A stretch of 64,000 nucleotides of DNA from Ichthyophis bannanicus (lineage: Eukaryota > Chordata > Amphibia > Gymnophiona > Ichthyophiidae): assembly GCA_033557465.1 (NCBI GenBank), contig CM066039.1, forward strand, positions 402,337,440 to 402,401,439, given 5' to 3'. Below the pieces are notes generated by a model. The model ran no database searches and was not told the DNA's origin. It saw only the letters and a program-made list of their open reading frames with translations. A program made the position numbers and the translations under genes. Position 1 is the first letter of the stretch, and the number at the start of each line of letters is the position of its first letter. Below are positions 46,721-55,097 of this stretch, piece by piece.

Positions 46721-49140
46721 CATCTTTAAAGAAAAATGGGGCCTAGTGCCCAAAGGGTGATATGTCTCTGTATTGCTCCGGCGCCTAGCACCGAAAAAGA
46801 AAAGTTTCTGAAGAGAAACAATTCTGATTTTTTTTTTTTTTGGTACCGGTAGGCGTCGTGCGGAGGCAAACGTGACCACAAGAAAACAAGATTAAAGAAG
46901 AAATTTTCTGCAGTGACAGGACGTGTCTCCTGTCAGCTCCGCGGAAAATGAAGAACTGAAGAGGGACAGTTGGAAAGGCGGGAAGGCAGCGTGCATGTGC
47001 TGAGGGATGCTCCCAAAAGCGTTCCTATTGGACACTGGGGAGCGTTCCTGCGCAGGCTCCGTCGGTGCCGATGATACCCATATGTGAAGACTATATTTCT
47101 GCTTGTTCCTGGAGATAATATTTTCTCCGATTAGTCTCAAATGTGCTATATTGTAGCTTCAGTGTGTATTCCCTAGACTTTCTACTTTTTTGAAGGAGTA
47201 AACTACTGATCTATGTTTACCTGTTCCACTCCATTCATTATTTTGAAGATCTCTAATCTCCCCCCACCCTCAGCTGTCTCTCTTCCATGTCGAAAAGCCC
47301 TAACCTTTTAAGCTTTTCTTTGCAGAAATAGCCTTCCATCCCCTTTAACATTTTCGTGGCTCTTCTCTGTACCTTTTTTAATTCTGCTATATCCTTTAAG
47401 ATATTAATCAAAGCGTGGTCACACTATGGAGCAATACAGAGACATTATATCACCCTTTGTTTTATTCTCCATTCTTTTCCTTAGGACTCCTAACATTCTA
47501 ATTGCTTTCTTGGCTGCCACTGCACACCAGAGAGAGGGTTTCAATGCATTATCCACAATGACACCCATATCCTTTTCTTGGGTAGTGATTCCTAATGTGG
47601 AACCTTGCATCATCTAACTGGGTTGTTCTTCCTTAAGTGCATAACTTTGCACTTGTCCACATTAAATTTCAACTGCCATTTGGATGCTTACCCTCTTGCA
47701 ATTTTTCATATAATCCTTTATGTCTTTAACAATCATTTTGCAAGTTTGATCACCTCATTATTCCATTTCCAGGTCATTTATAAATATGTTAAAAAGCAGT
47801 GGGCCTAGCACAGATCCCTGGGTACTCCACTATTCACTTTTCTCCATTGAGAAAACTGCCCATTTAGCCCTACTCTCTGTGTTCTATCTTTTAACCAGTT
47901 CCTAATCCACAATAGTACACTATCTCCTATCCAATGACTTTTTAAATTTCCCCAAGAGTTTCTTATGAGGGACCTTGTCAAAGGCTTTTGCAAAATTCAG
48001 GTGTACTATATCAACTGGCTCACTTTTATCTACCTTTTTATTCATACCTTGAAAAAAATATAACAAATCAGTAAGACAAGACTTTCCCTGGCTAAATCCA
48101 TATTGGCTTTCTCCAATTAAATCATGACAGTCTACATGTTCAGTAATTTCGTTCTTTATGTTGTTTTCAACCATTCTGCACAGTACCGACATCAGGTTCA
48201 CTAGTCTGTAGCTTCCCGGATCACTCCTGGACCCTTTTTAAAAATTGGAGTTATGTTGGCAACTCTCCAATCTTCAGGTACTATGGATGATTTTAATAAT
48301 AGTTCTAATAGCACGTCTGCAATCACTTATTTAGGTTCAAGTGATTTAGGTCTTTGGTTTATCACTTTTTTGCATTATATCTTCCCTATTTATCAAGATT
48401 TGTTTTAATTCCTCCAATACATCACCTTTAAATATCATTTCTGGCATGGGTAACTTCCCTATGTCTTCAGTAAAGATTGAAGCAAAGAATTAATTCAGTC
48501 TGTCCACTATGGCTTTGTCGTCCCTTAGTGCCACTTTTACCCCTCTATCATCTAATGGTCCAACTGACTCTCCCACACTTTTTTTTTGCTACAAATGTCC
48601 TTAAAAAGCTTTTATTGTGAGTTTCAACTTCCAAGGCACGCTTCTTTTCAAATTCTCTCTGCCTGCCTTATCAATGCATTGCTTCTAATTTGCCAGTGCT
48701 TAGGTTTGTTTCTTTTTTCATCATTTGGCCCCTTTTTCCATTTTCAGAAGGATGTTTTTTGGCTATAACAGCCTCCATGACCTTTAAATCATGCTGGCTG
48801 TTATTTGGCCTTCCTTCCAGTTTTCATAAAGTGTGGAATACATCTAGTCTGGGCTTCCAAGATAGTATTTTTAAATGTCTATGCTTGACGTAAACCTTTA
48901 ACCTTTGCAGCTCTCTTTTTAGTTTTTTTCTTAACTATTTTTCCTCATTTTATCATAGTCCCCCTTTTGAAAGTTAAATGCAGTGGATTTCCCTGCTGTC
49001 CTCTCTCCATTTATTAAAGCAAATATGATGTTATGATTGCAATTGTCAAGTGGCCCCAAAACTATTACCTCTCACATCAGATCCTGTGTTCCACTAAGGA
49101 CTAGGTCTAAAATAGCTTCCCCTTATGTTGATTCCTAACA

Positions 49141-49279
49141 GGGACTATACATTTCAAACAAAGGTAAGAATTTGTGAGGGGTTTTAAATTGCTAGCTCTC
49201 TGACTGGGAGCTCTTAAAAGGGTTTTGGTACATTTTTAAAACAAAGTTACATTCTTTTTGGTGCTTTAGTTTAAAAGGA
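49141..49279. other. Unassigned 140 bp at the CR1-B copy 2 junction
   Basis: No repeat or frame recognised. It lies between the CR1-A endonuclease region and the first recognisable RT codons of CR1-B and may be a decayed 5' part of the latter. Confidence 0.35.
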
Positions 49280-50764
49280 GAAATATTTTTAACATCTTTG
49301 TTAGTGATATAGCAGAAGGGCTGTCAGGTAAAGTTTGCCTCTTTGCGGATGATACCAAAATCTGCAATAGAGTAGACACCCAGGAAGGTGTAGATAACAT
49401 GAGGGGGGATCTAGCTAAGCTTGAAGAATGGTCTAGAATTTGGCAGCTGGGATTTATTGTTAAAAAATGTAAAGTCATGCATTTGGGCTGCAGCAATCCA
49501 AGCCCTCACTTGGTTTGCAGCTTGTCATGCTGTGAGGGCTTGTATGCATCAGTGATGCTGAGAGCTAAACTATCGGTAGTTTAACTACTGGTAGGGTCTA
49601 CCAAGATGGACAGGTCTCAGCTGAGGTGCCAGACCAAGACAAACCACCCATCTGGGCAGCAGCAGAATGGGATAGTGTTGACGGCGGAGGATCACATTTC
49701 TGTGACAATGGCAACACCATCAAACTTAAACTGCGCAGAAGAAAGGCGCAGCAATCTACTTCTGTATCTTGCCATGAAAACCCAATGGATAGTTACAACA
49801 AAACAAATTGTGCTGTAGTGCTGAAAGATGAAACCCCCAGGTCAGAAGGCACTCAACTAGCTACTGGGGAAGAGCTGAAGACTTTTCAGAGTAAAGCCAG
49901 CATTTATGATGTGGTTGGATCAAAGCCCTCGGGACATCTGACTGCTGATGTAGCTGCGCATGAAATGAGAGTCAGAAGCTGTAAAGATGTCCTACACATT
50001 GACTCAGACTCGACAGCACTTAACAATCCAGGGGAGCAATATAGTATAGGGGGGTGAAGTACTTTTGTCCACTAAAGAAGAGCGGGACCTAGGCATGGCT
50101 GTGTCTGATGATCTTAAAGTAGCTAAACAGGTAGAAAAGGCGACGGCAAAAGCTAGAAGGATGCTTGGGTGCATACAGAGAGGAATGGCTAGCAGAAAAA
50201 AGGAGGTGATAGTGCCTCTGAATAAGTCTTTGGTGCAACCTCATTTGGAGTATAGTGTGCAATTCTGGAGATCGCACCTTCAAAAGGATATAAACAGGAT
50301 GGAGTCAGTACAGAGGGTGGCTACTAAAATGGTTAGTGGTCTTCATTATAAAGCATATGAGGACAGACTTAAGGATCTTAATATGTACACCTTAGAGGAA
50401 AGGCAGGATAGAGGTGATATGATTCAGATGTTTAAATACCTCCGTGGCATAAATGTACAGGGGGAGAGCCTCTTTCAATTGAAAGCAAGCTCTGCTACGA
50501 GGGGACATGGGATGAGGGTGAAGGGGGATAGATTCAAGAGTGATATGCAGAAATATTTCTTTAAGGAAAGAGTGGTAGATCCGTGGAATAGTCTCCTAGT
50601 GGAGGTGGTAGAGATGAGGACAGTATCTGAATTCAAAAAAGCATGGGACAAACACAGAGGATCTCTAAAGGAAAAAAGGGGACTGTTGTAGTTGTTGATA
50701 TGGAAGGACAGACTAGATAGGCCATGTGGTCTTTTTCTGTCATCGTTTTTCTATATTTCTATGT
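49280..50764 (+). mobile_element. CR1-B copy 2, 5'-truncated, split by a short RTE
   Basis: Plus-strand CR1-B. The RT end is at 49283-49500 (SGKVCLFADDTKICNRVD, then VKKCKVMHLG), the insertion at 49501-50028, then 50065-50691 is one long open frame of 208 residues (STKEERDLGMAVSDDLKVAK, PHLEYSVQFWRSHLQKD), ending with the 3' unit TTTCTATGTTTCTAT. ATTCCT-AAC/ATTCCTGAAC near 49133 and 50768 may be a degraded target-site duplication inside CR1-A copy 5. Confidence 0.88.
49501..50028 (+). mobile_element. Internally deleted, non-autonomous RTE
   Basis: The first about 500 bp match the 5' leader of the RTE at 38035 downward, starting at the same base region (CTCACTTGGTTTGCAGCTTG). The last 30-40 bp match the RTE 3' end (GACAGCACTTAAC). 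The entire endonuclease-RT ORF is missing, the junction falling just before the endonuclease start. Flanked by CAATCCA (49494-49500 and about 50026-50032). It carries open frames of 70-143 codons in the leader that have no recognised domain. Confidence 0.85.
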
Positions 50765-50824
50765 TTCTATTCCTGAACCAGATGCTCTTTGAAGCAGTCA
50801 TTTATTTATCTAGAAACCTTATCT

Positions 50825-51110
50825 GGAGTGGAGGAGTGGCCTAGTGGTTGGGGCAAGGTACTTCAGGCCGGAAGGTCAGGGGTTCAAATCCCACTAGAGG
50901 ACAGCAACCTTGGGCTGGAAGGACTGGGGTTGCTAGTCCCACAGGTGCTCCTTGTGGTCTTGGGCAAGCCACTTAACCCTCCATAGCCCATGTTCCCTGT
51001 AAAATAGTTATCTCCAAGTTATAATGCCCTGTTCAATGTAATTTCAGTTTGTTCAATGTAAACCGCCTTGATATCATGAAAGGCGGTATATAAGAAATGT
51101 TAAATAAATT
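50825..51110 (+). mobile_element. tRNA-headed SINE
   Basis: A-box-like GTGGCCTAGTGGTTGG at about 50836 and B-box GGTTCAAATCCC at 50881 form an RNA polymerase III promoter. The body contains GTCTTGGGCAAGCCACTTAA, as in the SINE at 9795-11870. The tail has GTAAACCGCCTTGATATCAT and AAAGGCGGTATATAAG. TTATCT at both ends may be a short target-site duplication. It is inserted in CR1-A copy 5. Confidence 0.82.
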
Positions 51111-51597
51111 ATCTCCCTAGCATATCCCATTCAATAATCAGAGTAATTGAAATCACCTATTTTTACTGTGTTGTAACTTGTGTTAGCTTCCCTAATTTAT
51201 TTTAGCATTTCATCATCCATTTGTTTATTCTGGCCAGGCAGACGGTTGTAAACTCCCCACTGCTGCTGCCGTCCCCTTTTCAGATGGAATTTCTATCCCT
51301 AGAGACTCTAATTTATTTTGTTTCCTTCAAAAAAAAAAGAAAATTTCCTGTGTGACTAAATGTATTCTTTAATATAACACAACCCCCACCACCTATTTAC
51401 CTGTCCTATCATTGTGATATAATCTGTACCCAGGTATTACAGTGTCCCCATTGGTTGTCCTCTTTCCACCAGGTCTCTGAGATGCCAATTATATCTGCCA
51501 GTTCATTCAGTGCTACATATTCTAGCTCTCCCATCTTATTTTTTTTTTAGACTTCTAGCATTTACATACAGACATTTCAAAGTTTGTGTGCTGATCC

Positions 51598-51850
51598 CGT
51601 TTTCTAGCCCTATTGAAATCGAGGCCAAAAACCTAACTCTTTGAAGCTGCTTTTGGAGCCCGATGCCCCTCACTCTCTTGTCCACTACTTATGTGTACCT
51701 TATCATACTCTAGTCCCCAGTTTCACTATGTATTTTTTCTTGATTAGATTGTAAGCTCTGAAGAACAGGGACTTGTCTTACATTTATATGCACAGTGCTG
51801 CATATGCCTTGTAGTGCTATATGAATGATTAATAGAAACTACTACTACTA
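51598..51850 (+). mobile_element. L2 LINE 3' fragment
   Basis: It resembles 39115-39310: AAGCTGCTTTTGGAGCC, CAGGGACTTGTCTTACATT, CTTGTAGTGCTATATGAATG and a tail of ACTACTACTA. Only the 3' untranslated end is present, inserted in CR1-A copy 5. Confidence 0.78.
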
Positions 51851-52165
51851 ATCTGATTACAGATGAGGGATAATTTGGAATCTTTCAGCTCTGTCTGCTC
51901 TTTACTTAAAGACATCTAGGTTACTTTTACCTTTACTGGGACTCTTCTATCGGGATGCCCTAACTTCCCTGTTTTACTAGTAGCTTTTAAAGGTACATCA
52001 TTCTGAACCATGTGCTCTTGGGCGACTGTCTGCTTTCCCGTTTTCCAGTTTAAAAGCTGCCCTCTCCTTTTTGGTGGTTAATGCCAGCTACCTGTTTTCA
52101 CCCTGGTTAAGGTGGAGCCCAACCTTTTGGAAAGGTGCCTCCCCCCCTTCCCCAGAATGTTGCCC

Positions 52166-52442
52166 AGTCGGCTCAAGAAAACCATTGGGTGTATCCAACA
52201 TTTATGCAAATACAAAGGCCAAAAGACTGATCTGGGCTAGAGAAGACAGGCCTTCCTGCACTGCTGCATCAGTGCACACACCTTGTCATGTGCTAGAGGC
52301 AGACAATACTGGCTTTTCTCAGTGCTGCACTAGTATATATACAGGTGATGACATCACTGAAAGTTGCTCTGGTCTGCCTTCAACTGCTGGCTGGGGAGCA
52401 CAGTTCACTCCTCTGGATTGATCTAACAGGATAAAAGAACAT
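52166..52442 (-). mobile_element. DIRS-N, segment 4: right terminal repeat
   Basis: In reverse complement the stretch at about 52310-52442 matches the left end at 28285-28410 (GACCAGAGCAACTTTCAGTG, GTGCAGCACTGAGAAAAGCC). Its tip matches the second half of the ICR at 28623-28662. It closes the DIRS-N element that opened at 28252. Confidence 0.78.
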
Positions 52443-53984
52443 ATGGATAAAAAACTATCAAGGTAACCAACTCAAGCCCTTAAGAGATGAATAGGTTTTC
52501 ATGATAGCCACAATACCCACATTTACAAAACAAAGGTTAAATTGGCATAAAGTAAACCTGCATACTTTAATTATTTTTAATAAATAACTTAACAGAAGAA
52601 TGTTCTTCAGAATCTCACATATATCTTCCTAGATTAAAGCCTAAAAAGTCATCAGAACAGTGACCCTTCAAGAACTCTTAAAACTACATATCAATAATTA
52701 CATTTTCAAGCCCATGCTTCTCAGTGGGGCTTATCAATCATTCATAAAGACGGCAATTTTATAAGGAGCATCCTGAAGTTATGCAGCATCAGCATATATG
52801 AATCTATTTCATTTTTTGCATTTAACTGAGGCAGTCTCTATTCTAATGTGTATTGGCCTGATAGTGCATAGTTTCACTGTGGGTATGCACATGGACGGAG
52901 TGCACAAGTATGCACCTAAATTAGGAAATACTCTAACTTACATGTGTTCTTTACAGATCTAAGCACAGGCATTTACACCAGCTCAAAGTGATGATGCCTT
53001 AGATTAACATATGTATTCAGCCATTTACACTAGTATTCTATGCAGGTAGGTAGGTGGCTACTTTTCTTTATAAAATAGGTTTGATGTAGGCATGAGCAAA
53101 TGTACATTAACCAGGCAGAACTTTACAAAGTTACCCTCCACATGCAAATTAACATGTTAATGTGTATTAACACATGTGATTGTCTCATTTACTAAGCTTG
53201 TACCTAAGACAATGGACGTTAATGTCACAAGGGATATCAGTAGGAAAGGCAAGATTTGAACACTGACTTTTGTGCTTATTCAGCCCACTATTCTAGCCAC
53301 TAGGCTATTCCTAGACATTCAAAAGCCAGTAACCTGAAAGGCCTCAAAAGAAAGGGCATGGTTCTCCCTTATAGATCTGATTTTTATTTTTGTTTGTTTG
53401 TTTTATTTTTTAAACTAGCCACAAACAGTTCATATTTGTGTGAGAGAAACCAGATCCCACCATACGTGCTTTTCTTTAGCAATGTATATGGGGACAGTAT
53501 TGAGCAGGACAACCATCACAGGACGACATTTGGATGTCTAGATTTTCAGCCAGCCTATCCTGTAAGTAAGACAAATGGTTATGTTATCTATTTAAAGTTA
53601 GGACTGCTATTTATACAGTCCATTTAGATGTATCAAGTAATCCCGATAGCAGCTGAATACTGCTATCCATAAAAAACCTTTAGGCCCTGTCCCCACATCA
53701 CCTCTGGCCATTCCTCAACTTATGTAGGTAAATTATGGTCACATAACAAATTTTATCTATGTCAAATTTTAAAAGCCAAGCACCAGGGCCAGCCCCAGAG
53801 ATAGCACAAGGTGTTGGCACCCTAGGCAAACCTTAAGCGCCCCACCCCACCCCCGCTGTCAGAATCTACTGTTTCGCTTTGAATGCCCTGCTCTTTGCCA
53901 CCGCCACCCCCAAAAGCTGTCACTCTAGGTAACGGCCTCATTTTTGTAATGGTTGGGGGCCAGTCCTGCAAAGCACATGCATCG
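52443..53984. other. Mostly unassigned, low-repeat DNA
   Basis: No repeat family is recognised apart from AT-rich stretches. It contains one candidate exon at 53419-53561. It is the longest stretch of apparently ancestral sequence in the window. Confidence 0.5.
53419..53561 (+). CDS. Candidate host protein-coding exon (143 nt)
   Basis: A T-rich tract ending AAACTAG (AG at 53417-53418) is followed by a stretch open in one phase (two bases, then 47 codons), ending immediately before a consensus donor GTAAGTAAG at 53562. The peptide is Tyr/Phe/Pro-rich and of balanced composition, including CERNQIPPYVLFFSNVYGD and GCLDFQPAYP. It matches no repeat family here. I do not recognise the gene. It is on the opposite strand from the candidate exon at 28108-28214, so at most one of them belongs to a given host gene. 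Confidence 0.45.
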
Positions 53985-54420
53985 GCACTCAATGTTGAGA
54001 GGGTAAATGCTTCAGAATATTGATATAATGCTTTGTACAGTTGGATGCAATGACTGCGCATATACAGGAGAGAAGGATATTCAACAACTTTCTCAGAGGG
54101 CAAAGCAGCACATCAATAAAGTGAATTTTAAAGCTACTGCTTTGTAGGAAATATCCACCTGAACTTTCAAGATAAATATGACATACGGTTTGAGTTAAAA
54201 TTTTCTTCAAAACAGGATTTAAAAAAAAAAGGGAACAGTGGTACAACATACAATCAAGCATCCTAGCTTCTTTGTTACAAAACCAATAGAGGTTAGAAGT
54301 AGAAGAATAAATTTTATGCAGTTTAGCACATTTCCAAAGTGATCTGTGAGCAATAAAATACAAGGACCGTCAAGAAAACAGAACACATTTCTTAAATATG
54401 TAGACCATAAATAAGTCCTC
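53985..54420 (-). mobile_element. L1-type ORF2 C-terminal remnant
   Basis: The minus-strand frame at 53989-54363 reads a decayed L1 ORF2 tail: LYWFCNKEARMLDCMLYHCSL matches the CWxCxxxxGtxxHxxxxC zinc-knuckle wording of L1 ORF2, followed by an IASNCTKHY-like segment. A stop-free frame of 124 codons remains. No poly(A) or duplication was identified. Confidence 0.6.
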
Positions 54421-54591
54421 TTTTTCAGAAAAAGCTCTGGCAGCTCATGCTCCTAAATATGAGGTTGTTTAATAAAAAAAACTTTTCAATTCAAAGAACT
54501 GGATCACATAGTATTTGGCAGCACAATGACTAGTAGCCATGATCTTTTCATTCATAACAACTTGATGCCAGCACAGTTTCTAAAATGGAAA

Positions 54592-54777
54592 GCGTAGTTA
54601 CTCACCTGTAACAGGTGTTCTCCAGGAGCAGCAGGAATCAGTCCTCACTTATGGGTGACGTCGGCGCCGACGGAGCCCTCGCGGAGCAATTTTCCCCAGC
54701 TTTCAAAGAAAGCCTTTGGGAATTGCAGCGCGCATGCGCGGTAGTCTTCCCGCCCGAAGGTGCCATCTTAGCCAGTC
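54592..54777. repeat. DIRS-A left inverted terminal repeat with 27-nt extension
   Basis: The tip GCGTAGTTACTCACCTGTAA with CAGGTGT makes up the 27-nt extension. The shared part begins TCTCCAGGAGCAGCAGG. It contains the hyphenated palindrome CACCTGT-A-ACAGGTG and, further in, the 14-bp palindrome CGTCGGCGCCGACG (about 54659-54672). Confidence 0.93.
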
Positions 54778-54863
54778 AGATGACATAGCTAAAAAGACAG
54801 CATAAAAATTTGCAAAAAGAACATAAGCAGACGATTGCAACTCCAAGGGGAGGAGGGAGGGTA

Positions 54864-54961
54864 GTGAGGACTGATTCCTGCTGCTCCTGGAGAACACCTG
54901 TTACAGGTGAGCAACTACGCTTTCTCCAGGACCAAGCAGGAAGTCAGTCCTCACTTATGGG
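54864..54961. repeat. DIRS-A copy 2 internal complementary region
   Basis: Reverse complement of the left tip (ending AACTACGC), core TTT at 54921-54923, then reverse complement of the right tip (CTCCAGGACCAAGCAGGAAG). It is thus the complement of the circular junction, including the AAA core found in both flanks. Confidence 0.95.
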
Positions 54962-55097
54962 ACTCCCAAGCTCAAGGCTACCGGAGACCCTAAGCACAAA
55001 AATGAGCTCCCTCTAGCTCAGCAGCACAGAAGGATAGAATCTTCGCTGAATTATCACCCACCGGTAGCCCACATCCGGGATGGAGGGTAGGAGTTGC

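Larger units (their letters stand above)
41511..47114 (-). mobile_element. DIRS-B copy 2, complete, 5.6 kb
   Basis: Inverted terminal repeats at 41511-41698 and 46954-47114. The left one has the 27-nt extension (GCATAGTTACTCACC on). The left core is AAA (41508-41510) and the right core ATA (47115-47117). Target is the CR1 motif GTGAAAAAATATTTTC. Gag, RT-RNase H-MT and recombinase are all present but broken. Confidence 0.93.
41222..52165 (-). mobile_element. CR1-A copy 5, split by DIRS-B, CR1-B, SINE and L2
   Basis: Minus-strand CR1 pieces, colinear with copy A1: 41222-41510 (3' end), 47118-49140 (RT and endonuclease; FKKSLDRR and VDIVHLNFAKAFDKVPHKK near 47940-48010), 50765-50824, 51111-51597 and 51851-52165 (endonuclease start and ORF1 C-terminus near 52070-52165, colinear with 2880-3000). 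Heavily decayed, the oldest of the A copies. It inserted into DIRS-N. Confidence 0.85.

Noticed and set aside
49626..50057. 143-codon frame in the short RTE as a new gene
   Set aside because: It corresponds to the RTE leader, is not preserved as one frame in the copy at 34046-38035, and runs through the deletion junction into CR1.
50836..50892. tRNA gene suggested by A and B boxes
   Set aside because: The sequence continues into a SINE body and tail shared with 9795-11870, and the expected cloverleaf is not complete.
54864..54961. CRISPR-like or regulatory repeat cluster near DIRS tips
   Set aside because: The repeated blocks are the terminal repeat and the ICR of the same element.
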